Origin: Natronococcus pandeyae
Lineage (GTDB): Archaea > Halobacteriota > Halobacteria > Halobacteriales > Natrialbaceae
NCBI RefSeq assembly: GCF_008122205.1
Contig: NZ_PHNJ01000005.1
Coordinates: forward strand, 276,800-340,799
Length of the DNA: 64,000 bases
Reading direction: 5' to 3'
The notes under the pieces are model-generated. The model saw only the letters and a list, made by a program, of their open reading frames with translations, was not told where the DNA came from and did no database searches. Below, piece by piece: positions 42,070 through 50,080 of this stretch (position 1 is its first letter; every line of letters begins with the position of its first letter). Position numbers and translations under genes: made by a program.

Positions 42070-42672
42070 CTATTCACTTTCGTGCATAGAATTGGGGGCT
42101 ACGTCGTCGTCGACGGTTTCCAGCGTCTCGTGAACGGTCACCTCGCCGTCCTCGACGGTGATGTCGATGAGACTCGTCGCCTCGAACGCCGTCTCGTCGA
42201 GCGCCGAGTCGCCGACCTTCCGCATGACGACGACGATGTCCGCGATTTCGGCACCGATATCGTCCAGGGACTCGCAGATCGCCGCCAGTGTTCCGCCGGT
42301 CGAGAGCATGTCGTCGATGACGACGACGCGATCTCCCTCACTGATATCGTTGATGTACATCTCCGACTCCGAGTAGCCCGTCTCCTGGTGGAGCGACACC
42401 TCGCCCTCGAGACCGTACGGACGTTTGCGGATCACGACCAGCGGGATGTCGGTCTGGAGCGAGACGGCGGTCGCGAGGTGGATCCCCATCGCTTCCGGCG
42501 CGACGATCTTGTCGACGTCCAGGTCGGCGGTCTTCATGACTTCGACGACGACCTCTCGCAACAGAGCGGGGTCGAGCATCGGGACGCCGTTGCTGATCGG
42601 ATGCACGAGGTACTCGTAGCCGTCCTTGTCGATGATCGGTGCGTCGTCCAGAGAGTCGAGGAGTCGCTCCAT
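42070..42672 (-). CDS. hpt: Hypoxanthine/guanine phosphoribosyltransferase
   Basis: This 200-residue purine phosphoribosyltransferase has the PRPP loop [14 protein letters not shown] (near 115) and [16 protein letters not shown], the hood of archaeal HGPRTase/PyrE-like enzymes. It would salvage hypoxanthine and guanine with PRPP. It is upstream of and on the same strand as the nucleobase permease (78-base gap), forming a salvage pair. The ATG at 42672 ([12 protein letters not shown]) is preferred to an upstream ATG at 42687. Confidence 0.92.
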   Translation of the reverse strand: MERLLDSLDDAPIIDKDGYEYLVHPISNGVPMLDPALLREVVVEVMKTADLDVDKIVAPEAMGIHLATAVSLQTDIPLVVIRKRPYGLEGEVSLHQETGYSESEMYINDISEGDRVVVIDDMLSTGGTLAAICESLDDIGAEIADIVVVMRKVGDSALDETAFEATSLIDITVEDGEVTVHETLETVDDDVAPNSMHESE

Positions 42673-42849
42673 ACCGTGGGTTCGCACAATCCGAGTAAAA
42701 GCGGTTCGTTCTCGAGAAATCGTCCGTGTGACTGGCCGACGGGGGCCACGAAAGGGGGTCGCTTGACGCTGCTCACGGGCGTCGACCAGCCGGCCGACGG
42801 CATCCTCCCGGCCGTGTCAACGGCGAGTACACCGCATTGCGACACCACG

Positions 42850-42855
42850 CTTAAC
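42850..42855 (+). promoter_or_regulatory. TATA element before the MEDS remnant/receiver pair
   Basis: CTTAAC lies about 27 bases before the ATG at 42880. It would start a leaderless transcript that reads through the 45-codon remnant into the receiver gene. Confidence 0.5.
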
Positions 42856-42879
42856 CGTTTCGCGCGCGAGGTGCCAGTA

Positions 42880-43017
42880 ATGAGCAAACAGGCCGAAAGC
42901 GGAACCCGGGGGGACGTGTTCGGCCTCGAGGCGCTCCGCCAGAGTCAGGCGTTTTGCGGGCCCGTCGAACCGCTCGGCGACCACGAGCACGTCGAGCCGG
43001 GCGTCCGAGCAGGGTGA
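42880..43017 (+). pseudogene. Truncated N-terminal fragment of a MEDS-type sensor
   Basis: This 45-codon frame reads LEALRQSQAFCGPVEPLGDH after a short start. That matches, residue for residue in pattern, the N-terminal IEALQTSADFQGPVESLNGD of the MEDS histidine kinase at 44221, but it ends before the MEDS domain. It is thus probably the 5' remnant of a second such kinase gene. It keeps a TATA box and ATG and lies 13 bases before the receiver gene, so it may now be just a leader ORF. A functional tiny protein cannot be excluded. Confidence 0.7.
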
Positions 43018-43029
43018 CACGACGGGAAC

Positions 43030-43464
43030 ATGAACGACATCGATATTCTGCTGGTAGAAGACAACCACGGCGACATTCACCTGATCGAACGGGCGTTCGA
43101 CACTCGAGAGCTACCAGGGACGGTACACGTGGTCCAGACCGGGGACGACGCCCTCGACTGGCTCTCTCGCCACGAGGCGTTCGCGGACGCGCCGCGTCCC
43201 GACCTCGTGTTGCTGGATCTGAACCTGCCGGGGACCAGCGGTCACACCGTGCTCGAGGAGATCAAATCCGACCCCGATCTGCGGCGGATCCCGGTGATTA
43301 TCCTGACGAGTTCGCGGGCCGAAGACGATCTGATCGACGCCTACGAGACGCACGCCAACGCGTGTCTGATCAAGCCCGTCGACCCCGAGCAGTTCGCGGA
43401 TCGCATCCAGGCGTTCGTCGAATTTTGGGTATCTACTGCGACGCTACCACCGTCTTCGAACTGA
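43030..43464 (+). CDS. Single-domain response regulator (Rcp1-like)
   Basis: This 144-residue receiver domain has the acidic pocket E10-D11, the phosphoacceptor D63 in LVLLDLNLPG, the conserved threonine/serine in ILTSSRAEDD (near 96) and the lysine in CLIKPVD (near 115). No output domain follows. It has the Rcp1 layout, commonly served by phytochrome-like or MEDS kinases. It is downstream of a fragment of a MEDS kinase and 757 bases upstream of an intact MEDS kinase, which is the likely partner. The C-terminal TATLPPSSN tail is short. Confidence 0.9.
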   Translation: MNDIDILLVEDNHGDIHLIERAFDTRELPGTVHVVQTGDDALDWLSRHEAFADAPRPDLVLLDLNLPGTSGHTVLEEIKSDPDLRRIPVIILTSSRAEDDLIDAYETHANACLIKPVDPEQFADRIQAFVEFWVSTATLPPSSN

Positions 43465-44220
43465 CGACCGTCGACAGCTCCCGATATCCACTCACGTCGT
43501 TGGAAACAGTTAGCAGTAGTTGGGAATACGGTTTCGTTATTCAGTCCTGGTGCTGAATCTGCGTCGGTCGAATCGTTGCGTAGAGAAGCGCATGGAGCGT
43601 CCGGCGTCGAGCCTGCAACCCTCCCCACCCATTGCCAGGTGGGGCTGAAAGGGCCAGGGGCTTTCGCGGTACTCGCTCCGGGAGCAGCTCCTGCTCGCAC
43701 GAACACACGGGATAGCCACGCCCTCCCCAGCCGACTCACTCGCTGACGGGCTCACGGCCGCTGGCCGTTCGCCGCTCCGCGGCGCTACGCGCCGCGCTGC
43801 GCTCGTTCGTCCCTCGCACACTGGTGTCGACCGTCCTCACTGGTGCTCACGGTTCCCTTCGGTCACCGTTCGCTTTCCGAGGTGCTCGCAGGCTCGCACC
43901 TCGCTACGTTCGGCCGGTCGACAGCGCGCGCCACCGCAGGAAGGGAGCCGGACCGCGTACTCCGCTTTCGGAAGTGATACGTCGTTCCCTCGTACGTAAC
44001 GCGAGTTTCACGACCAACGCTGAATAACGAAATCGCGCTACGATCTACTATTGGGCGACGTGTGTCGTGAGTGAGTCGAGGCGTGTGTCCGAATTCCGGA
44101 CTACGAACTCGTTCGGCCGTGAACAGATATCGCAGTTCGATCACGAAATGTCATCGGCATTCGACCGCGGCATTTATGTCACCAGATCACTGAGTTGGGT
44201 TAACTGATACTCGAGCCCAT
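43465..44220. other. 756-bp gap filled mostly by a mobile element
   Basis: No gene is seen. The stretch contains the ~537-bp element (43514-44050), and the last 170 bases are AT-moderate sequence leading to the histidine kinase with promoter-like cattta and gggttaactg runs. Confidence 0.7.
43514..44050. mobile_element. ~537-bp non-autonomous mobile element, copy 2
   Basis: The left end CAGTAGTTGGGAATACGG and the complement of the right end TAGTAGATCGTAGCGCGA, each followed by TTTCGTTATTCAG, match the ends of the element at 21580. The interior is GC-rich and different, with several consecutive hairpins, for example CCCCACC...GGTGGGG (43623-43644), and no credible gene. The left end on the minus strand shows the decayed coding tail ATIRPTQIQHQD then stop, parallel to copy 1. 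It looks like a deletion derivative of the same insertion sequence that acquired or kept other internal DNA. Confidence 0.65.
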
Positions 44221-46197
44221 ATGAGTGAGAGCAACCAAACCAGGGAAGCTACTCAAACTACCAGCGAGGAGGCGCTGAGCCTCGAGAGCCCCATCGAGGC
44301 ACTGCAAACGAGCGCCGACTTCCAGGGACCCGTCGAGTCACTAAACGGTGACTCGTGTAACGATCACTTCGCGCTGATCTACGAGTCCACGGCCGACCAG
44401 TTCGCGGCCGCGGTCCCCTTCATCCGCCAGGGGCTCGAACGAGGCGAGCGGTGTCTGTACGTCGTCGGAGAGAACTCGGAAGCCAGCGTCCGGGCGGCGC
44501 TCGAAGCGGGGGGCGTCGACGTCGTCGCCGCCGTCGAGTCCGGAGCGCTCTCGTTCGAGACGATCCAGGACACCTACCTCGGCGACGGCGGGTTCGACGC
44601 CGAGAGGATGATGTCGCTGTACGCCGACTACATCGAGGACGCCACCGCGGAGTACGAGGCGTTTCGGTTGGCCGCCGAGATGACGTGGATCCTCGAGGCC
44701 GACGTGACGGTCGAGGAGTGCATGGAGTACGAGAGCGAAGTGAACGACCTCTTCGACGACGAGGACGCCATCGCGCTCTGTCAGTACGATCGCCGGAAGT
44801 TTCCCTCGGACGTCATCTGCGACGTCGTTCGAGTCCACCCTCACCTGATCTACGACAACACGGTCTGTCACAACTTCTACTACACGCCGCCCGAGGCGTT
44901 CTGCAGCCCGGGCCAGTCGGACCACGAACTCGACCGGATGCTGGGAACGCTGCTCGACCGAACCGAGGCGAGAGCCGAGCTACAGGAGCGCGAACGGTAC
45001 CTCCGCAGACAGAACGAGATCACGGCGGATCCCGAGAAGTCGTTCGAGGAGAAGCTCCAGGCGCTGCTCGATCTCGGCTCCGAGCGGTTCGGTCTCGAAC
45101 TCGGCGCGATGGCCCGCGTCGACACCGAGGACGACTGGTTCCAGGTCGAGTACGTCAGCGACGACCACGAGCACTTCGAACCGGGCGTCGAACTGCCGCT
45201 GTCGGAAACGTACTGCACCGCCGCGACCGAGATCAGGGCCGCAGGGAGCGTCTCGGATCCCGAACGGGAAGGGTACGACGACATCTTCGTCTACCGGGAG
45301 TTCGGCATTCGAGCGTATCTCGGAACGTACATCGGGGTCGACGGCGGCACCGACCGAACGTTCTTTTTCGTCTCCTCCGAACCGCGCAACGACGGGTTCT
45401 CCGAGGACGAACACGCCTTCCTCCGGTCGATGGGACAGTGGGTGAAGTACGAACTCGAGCAACACCAGCGCGAGCGCGAACTCGAACGGACGGTCGATCG
45501 CCTCGAGACCTCGAACGAACGCCTCGAGCAGTTCGCACACGCCGCCAGCCACGACTTACAGGAGCCACTTCGGATGGTCTCGAGCTACCTCCGGCTGATC
45601 GAGCAGCGGTCCGACAACGAACTCTCAGCGGAGAGCGAGGAGTTCCTCGACTTCGCGGTCGACGGCGCCGATCGGATGCGCAACATGATCGATCAACTCC
45701 TCACGTACTCTCGCATCGAGCGGTGTGGTGAGTCGTTCGAACCGCTCGACCTCGATCCCGTTCTCGAGGACGTCCGTGAAGACCTCCGGTTCCACCTCGA
45801 GGAAACCGATGCGGCGCTCTCGGCGGAGTCGCTTCCCCGCGTCGAGGGTGACAGTAACCAGCTTCGACAGCTGTTCCAGAATCTCCTGTGTAACGCGATC
45901 AAGTACTCGGGAGAATCGCCGCCACAGATCGACGTGACGGCCGAACGAGACGGCGACTCGTGGGTGATCGCCGTCCACGACGAGGGGATCGGGATCGAAC
46001 CCAGCGAGCAAGAGCGGATCTTCGACGTCTTCGATCGACTCCACAGTCGCGAGGAGTACGACGGAACGGGGATCGGGCTCGCGCTCTGTGAACGGATCGT
46101 CGAGCGCCACGGCGGCGAGATCTGGGTCGAGTCCGAACCCGGTCGCGGCTCGACGTTCTCGTTCACGCTTCCGACGCTGGCCGACAGTGCCCGATAA
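44221..46197 (+). CDS. MEDS-GAF sensor histidine kinase
   Basis: This 658-residue soluble kinase has an N-terminal MEDS domain (about 45-225; CNDHFALIYESTADQ and ERCLYVVGENSEASV), a GAF-like domain (about 265-410), a HisKA dimerisation helix with phospho-histidine H444 in AASHDLQEPLRM, and an ATP-binding domain with N-box NAIKYSGE (N558), DEGIGI (587-592) and GTGIGL (615-620). MEDS domains occur in methanogen and haloarchaeal sensors and may bind a reactive ligand or metal. The separate receiver at 43030 is the probable partner. The two are separated by a mobile element, so regulation may have been changed. Confidence 0.92.
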   Translation: MSESNQTREATQTTSEEALSLESPIEALQTSADFQGPVESLNGDSCNDHFALIYESTADQFAAAVPFIRQGLERGERCLYVVGENSEASVRAALEAGGVDVVAAVESGALSFETIQDTYLGDGGFDAERMMSLYADYIEDATAEYEAFRLAAEMTWILEADVTVEECMEYESEVNDLFDDEDAIALCQYDRRKFPSDVICDVVRVHPHLIYDNTVCHNFYYTPPEAFCSPGQSDHELDRMLGTLLDRTEARAELQERERYLRRQNEITADPEKSFEEKLQALLDLGSERFGLELGAMARVDTEDDWFQVEYVSDDHEHFEPGVELPLSETYCTAATEIRAAGSVSDPEREGYDDIFVYREFGIRAYLGTYIGVDGGTDRTFFFVSSEPRNDGFSEDEHAFLRSMGQWVKYELEQHQRERELERTVDRLETSNERLEQFAHAASHDLQEPLRMVSSYLRLIEQRSDNELSAESEEFLDFAVDGADRMRNMIDQLLTYSRIERCGESFEPLDLDPVLEDVREDLRFHLEETDAALSAESLPRVEGDSNQLRQLFQNLLCNAIKYSGESPPQIDVTAERDGDSWVIAVHDEGIGIEPSEQERIFDVFDRLHSREEYDGTGIGLALCERIVERHGGEIWVESEPGRGSTFSFTLPTLADSAR

Positions 46198-46352
46198 CGT
46201 CTCGATACGTTTTCTCTCGGCGATTACCGTAGCGCCTCGAGAGCGTACCGATCGTCATACTGTCGGACAGAACTATTCAGGGATCGGGTCGCTCGAACTC
46301 GGCCGTCACCGCAAGCGGAGCGTTGATCGGGGCCGAATGCGACCGATTCCCT

Positions 46353-46892
46353 ATGGACGACCGCGACCGCTGGAACCGCCGCTACCGGGGGGACGAGCCG
46401 CGGGAGACGCCCGCTGAGATTGTTCACGAGCACGTCGACGACCTCCCGCGAGGGACCGCCCTCGACGTGGCGTGTGGCGGCGGCCGGAACGCGATCTTCC
46501 TCGCGGAGCACGGCTTCGACGTCACGGCGACCGACATCTCCGACGAGGCGCTCGAGCACGCTCGCCGACGCGCCGACGACGCTGGCGTCGACGTCGACTT
46601 CGTTCGAACGGACGTGGACGCGATGGATCTCGGGGAGCAGACGTACGACGTCATCGTTGTCACCTACTTCCGGACGCGGGAGCGACTCCCCGACCTCGTC
46701 GACGCGCTCACGCCGGGCGGCGTGCTCTGCTACGAACACCGACTGGAGACCGGCGAGGGACACCGCTTTCGCGTCCAGCCGAACGAACTCCTCCGCGCGT
46801 GTCTCGACCTGCGGATCGTTCGCTACGAGGAACCACTCGAGGTGACGCCGGAGGACTGTACGGTGCGTCTCGTGGCGCGTCGTCCCCGCTGA
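46353..46892 (+). CDS. Class I SAM-dependent methyltransferase (TehB-like)
   Basis: This 179-residue enzyme begins RDRWNRRYRGDEP (a typical TehB-like start), has motif I TALDVACGGGRNAIFLAEHG (near 36-55), motif II VTATDISDEA and the post-motif LTPGGVLCYEH. TehB relatives methylate tellurite/selenite or small metabolites; other nearest types are tocopherol- or thiol-related. The substrate is not predictable. The start at 46353 gives the short N-terminal helix of the family. It follows the kinase gene by about 155 bases and has no obvious link. Confidence 0.85.
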   Translation: MDDRDRWNRRYRGDEPRETPAEIVHEHVDDLPRGTALDVACGGGRNAIFLAEHGFDVTATDISDEALEHARRRADDAGVDVDFVRTDVDAMDLGEQTYDVIVVTYFRTRERLPDLVDALTPGGVLCYEHRLETGEGHRFRVQPNELLRACLDLRIVRYEEPLEVTPEDCTVRLVARRPR

Positions 46893-46910
46893 CCGAACCA
46901 CTCCCCGAAA

Positions 46911-46932
46911 AGCAAAGCCGCTGCTCGAGGTA
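46911..46932 (+). promoter_or_regulatory. Shared upstream block 1 (before the beta-helix protein)
   Basis: AGCAAAGCCGCTGCTCGAGG is the core of a ~35-base block that recurs at 48205 before the next exported protein, with flanking similarity (CGAACCAC and CCCCGAA on the left). It ends about 20 bases before the ATG at 46954. It could be a shared regulatory or mRNA-leader element, or a remnant of duplication. Confidence 0.55.
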
Positions 46933-46953
46933 GTGTGCCGGTTGAACGAACCC

Positions 46954-48159
46954 ATGCTGTATGAGAACACCAACCAAACCCGGCGAACGCTCCTCCGGAC
47001 AGTCGGCATCGCAGGGCTCGCCGGCGTCGCCGTCCCGTCCGGGGCGCGGACCCGTCGAGCGGACCACGAGACGATTCGCGTTCCCGAGGACCGCTCGACG
47101 ATCCAGGCGGCCGTCGACGACGCCGATCCAGGTACCCTCGTCCTCGTCGAACCGGGCACGTACGAGGAGGCCATCGAGGTCGAGACGCCGGAACTCACGA
47201 TCCGGGGAACGGACCGTAACGAGGTCGTCCTGGACGGCGAGTTCGACCGGGAGCACGGGATCGTCGTCGAAGCCGACGGCGTCGCACTCGAGAACATGAC
47301 CGCACGACACTACCGGGTCAACGCCTTCTACTGGCGGTACGTCGAGGGGTTCCGGGGAAGCTTCCTCACGGCGTACAACAACGGGGACTACGGCGTCTAT
47401 GGCTACCGATCTCGCGACGGCCGGTTCGAGCACAGCTACGCGTCGGGGCACGTCAGCGCCGGCTTCTACCTCGGGCGGAACCACCCCTTCGAGGCCGTGA
47501 TCGAGAACGTCGTGGCCGAGCACAACAACCTGGGGTACTCCGGCACGAGCGCGGGCGGCGACCTGACGATCCGGGACTCGACCTGGCGGTACAACAGGGC
47601 CGGAATCGTTCCGAACACGCTGGACGAGGCGGACCCGCCCCAGGAGGAGAACCACATCGTGAACAACGAAGTCTACGAGAACCACAACACCGACGCGCCG
47701 GCGAAGGAACTCACCTACCCGGCGTTCGGGACGGGGATCCTCCTCTGGGGCGGCCTGGACAACCTCGTCGAAGACAACGAGGTGCGCGACCACGAGAATT
47801 TCGGCATCGCCGCCGAACCGAACGTGGCCGAACCGTCGGGAAACGAGGTGCGAGAGAACGACGTCGGCGACTCCGGAGTCGCCGACCTGGCGCTCGGCGA
47901 CCCCGCGGGAGACGACAACCGATTCGCGGACAACGAGTTCCGCTCGAGTCTCCCCGAGGACATCGAGTCCGAGGCGGCCGTGAGCGACGGATCCGAGCGA
48001 GTCACCGCGGTGTACGAGGAACAGGAGCAACGGGCCGAGGACGGCGATTTCGAGGCCGGCGACTGGCGCGACCAGCCGACGCCGGACGATCGACCGACGA
48101 TGCCCGACCCGGAGGCGCCGCCCCGGGCCGCGGACAAGGAGACGTCCTGGGAGACGTAA
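46954..48159 (+). CDS. Tat-exported right-handed beta-helix protein (NosD-like)
   Basis: This 401-residue protein starts with a Tat signal (TRRTLLRTVGIAGLAGVAVP). The mature part opens with RVPEDRSTIQAAVDDADPG, a beta-helix entry typical of NosD/pectin-lyase-like proteins, and then shows repeated Asn- and Gly-rich turns (YGYRSRDGRFEHSYASGH, NNLGYSGTSAGGDLTIRDS). Such helices bind or cleave polysaccharides, or assist metal-enzyme maturation as NosD does. Catalytic residues are not obvious. The tail is acidic. It is in tandem with another exported protein at 48251, and both have nearly the same upstream block. Confidence 0.82.
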   Translation: MLYENTNQTRRTLLRTVGIAGLAGVAVPSGARTRRADHETIRVPEDRSTIQAAVDDADPGTLVLVEPGTYEEAIEVETPELTIRGTDRNEVVLDGEFDREHGIVVEADGVALENMTARHYRVNAFYWRYVEGFRGSFLTAYNNGDYGVYGYRSRDGRFEHSYASGHVSAGFYLGRNHPFEAVIENVVAEHNNLGYSGTSAGGDLTIRDSTWRYNRAGIVPNTLDEADPPQEENHIVNNEVYENHNTDAPAKELTYPAFGTGILLWGGLDNLVEDNEVRDHENFGIAAEPNVAEPSGNEVRENDVGDSGVADLALGDPAGDDNRFADNEFRSSLPEDIESEAAVSDGSERVTAVYEEQEQRAEDGDFEAGDWRDQPTPDDRPTMPDPEAPPRAADKETSWET

Positions 48160-48204
48160 CGCGGTCGCACCCGCCGGGCGATTCGGACCAGCGAACCACC
48201 CCGA

Positions 48205-48228
48205 AGCACGAAGTCGCTGCTCGAGGTA
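48205..48228 (+). promoter_or_regulatory. Shared upstream block 2 (before the LVIVD-like protein)
   Basis: AGCACGAAGTCGCTGCTCGA repeats the block at 46911 with small changes and the same GAACCAC left flank, ending about 22 bases before the ATG at 48251. See that entry for possible meanings. Confidence 0.55.
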
Positions 48229-48250
48229 CGACGAGAACCGGGTGAGCGAG

Positions 48251-50071
48251 ATGGAACCGACGCGGCGAACCCTGCTCCGGGCGGTCGGTGCGGCGGGCGC
48301 ACTCGGGGGTATCAGGGAGACGACCGCTGCAGAAGACCAGTCCGAGCAGGAGGAAGCGGAGACGCCCGGTGCGACGCCGACGCCGCCGGTCGACGAGATT
48401 CCGCCGGGCGGAACCGGTGACGGCTTCGAACTCGTCGGCCACGTGCCCCTGCTCGACGAGCACCAGTACGTCGGCGACGAGTTCTTCGACGTTCCCAGGG
48501 GATCGAACGGCGATATCACCGTCGCCGGCGACTGCGTCTACGTCGGCTCGTTCGTCGGCTACCAGCCGCCACTGATCGTCGATATCGGCAATCCGAGCGA
48601 TCCCGAGGTCGTCGGTCCGGTTCCCGACGCCGTTCCGGGCGTCGGCAACGGCATCGAGGGTATCGAAGCGAGCGGCGACGTACTGGTGATCGACCACCGC
48701 GATCCGCTCGGCGACCTCGAGTTCACTCCCCCCGAGGACGACCCCGAGCGCGGGTTGAGCGTCTACGACGTCTCGACGCCTCGAGAGCCGGAACTCGTGA
48801 CGCGGTACGATTACGGCGGGCTCGACGTCCACGCGGTCTCGCTCTGGCGGGATCCCGAGGAACCGGAGCGACTGCTCGCCGTCCAGTCGTTCACCGACGT
48901 GCCGAACATTATGGTCCTCGATCTGACCGGCTGTCCCGACGAAGACGACTGCGACCCCGAAGTCGTCGCCGAGTGGGCGCTCGAGACCCAGACCGGGATC
49001 GACGAGCACACGCACGAGGCGATGTTGTCGACCGACGGCCGGCGACTGTACGTCTCGCAGTTCGACGCCGGCCTCTTCCTGCTCGACAGCACGAACCTGC
49101 TCTCGGACCTCCGCGACGACGCCGACGAGTACAACCCCGCGCCGCCCGAGTCGACCCCCGGCGACGACCACCGGTTGACCCTCCTCAATCCGGACGTCGA
49201 CGATCGGCTCGAGACGGATCCGCCCTTCCACGGCGAGTGGCACCACACGCCGCTCAAGGTTCCCGACCGGCCGTACCTCCTGTCGCTGTCGGAGTCCGCG
49301 GGTCCGCGCTGGGACGAGGACGACGAAGAAATCCTCACGGCCAACTGCCCCGGCGCGTTCACCAGGCTGGTCTACGTCGGCGAGGACGAGTACGCCCACG
49401 GGCCGGCCGGCCGGGGCGAGCCGATGCGAGGTGATCGCCACCCCGAAATCGCCGGCGTCTTCGGGCTCCCGGAGCAGCGACTCGAGCACTGCGGGCCTGA
49501 GGGGTGGGAACCGGACGAGGACGAGAACGGGGACGAAGTCGCGCTCCCGGCGTGGTTCAGCCCCCACTACGCGACGGTGTTCCCGGACGTCGCGTTCGTC
49601 ACGTACTACGGCGCCGGCCTCCGGGCGATCGACATCTCGAACCCGTTCTCCCCGGTCGAGGCTGGCTACTTCTTCAACGACCCGGTCGAGGAGGTTCGCT
49701 GGGCATCCTACGGCATCTACGGCGAGACGGAGTACCGGAACGAAACCGACCTCGACGAAGACGACCTTCCCCCGAACCTCGGCCCGGCGGACGTCGACGA
49801 CGACCTCGCCCTGCGACGACCCGCGCCCGGACCGAACCACCTGTTCGCGTTCAGCTTCCCCGTGATCCACGACGGCTCCGTCGTCTACGCCGACGTCCAC
49901 AGCGGGCTCTACGTCCTCGAGTACGACGGTCCCCACGCCGACCAGCTTCCGGACGACGGGACCTGCATCTCGGGGAATCCGGGCGCCGCGGAACCCGGGT
50001 ACGAGCCCTGCCCGCCGTACGGAGAGACCGACTGGGGATCGGCCCCGGAGGACGGTTCGGACTCCCAGTGA
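48251..50071 (+). CDS. Tat-exported LVIVD-type beta-propeller protein
   Basis: This 606-residue protein begins with a Tat signal (TRRTLLRAVGAAGALGG), then a Pro/Glu-rich linker, and a long repetitive beta domain. Blades of LVIVD type are visible: GDCVYVGSFVGYQPPLIVDI, GDVLVIDHRD, RLLAVQSF..IMVLDLTG, RLYVSQFDAGLFLLD, VTYYGAGLRAIDISNP and GSVVYADVHSGLYVLEYD, each ending in a strand followed by an Asp/Asn-rich turn. It probably forms an extracellular six- to eight-blade propeller used for binding. The ligand is unknown. A GTG start nine bases upstream is less likely. Confidence 0.82.
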   Translation: MEPTRRTLLRAVGAAGALGGIRETTAAEDQSEQEEAETPGATPTPPVDEIPPGGTGDGFELVGHVPLLDEHQYVGDEFFDVPRGSNGDITVAGDCVYVGSFVGYQPPLIVDIGNPSDPEVVGPVPDAVPGVGNGIEGIEASGDVLVIDHRDPLGDLEFTPPEDDPERGLSVYDVSTPREPELVTRYDYGGLDVHAVSLWRDPEEPERLLAVQSFTDVPNIMVLDLTGCPDEDDCDPEVVAEWALETQTGIDEHTHEAMLSTDGRRLYVSQFDAGLFLLDSTNLLSDLRDDADEYNPAPPESTPGDDHRLTLLNPDVDDRLETDPPFHGEWHHTPLKVPDRPYLLSLSESAGPRWDEDDEEILTANCPGAFTRLVYVGEDEYAHGPAGRGEPMRGDRHPEIAGVFGLPEQRLEHCGPEGWEPDEDENGDEVALPAWFSPHYATVFPDVAFVTYYGAGLRAIDISNPFSPVEAGYFFNDPVEEVRWASYGIYGETEYRNETDLDEDDLPPNLGPADVDDDLALRRPAPGPNHLFAFSFPVIHDGSVVYADVHSGLYVLEYDGPHADQLPDDGTCISGNPGAAEPGYEPCPPYGETDWGSAPEDGSDSQ

Positions 50072-50080
50072 CGGCCCCGA

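Noticed and set aside
40543..43017. Very long forward frame (over 800 codons) spanning the permease and phosphoribosyltransferase genes
   Set aside because: It is antisense to two well-recognised genes and has the Arg/Asp/Glu-rich composition of a GC-codon shadow; only its last 45 codons (42880-43017) look like a protein start.
43537..43821. Reverse frame within the 537-bp element
   Set aside because: Arg/Ser/Pro-rich translation with no motif; the homologous coding tail at this end lies in another frame and is only about 14 codons long.
46708..49936. Long reverse frames opposite the beta-helix and propeller genes
   Set aside because: They mirror the third-position GC of the forward Tat-exported genes and show no signal or domain.
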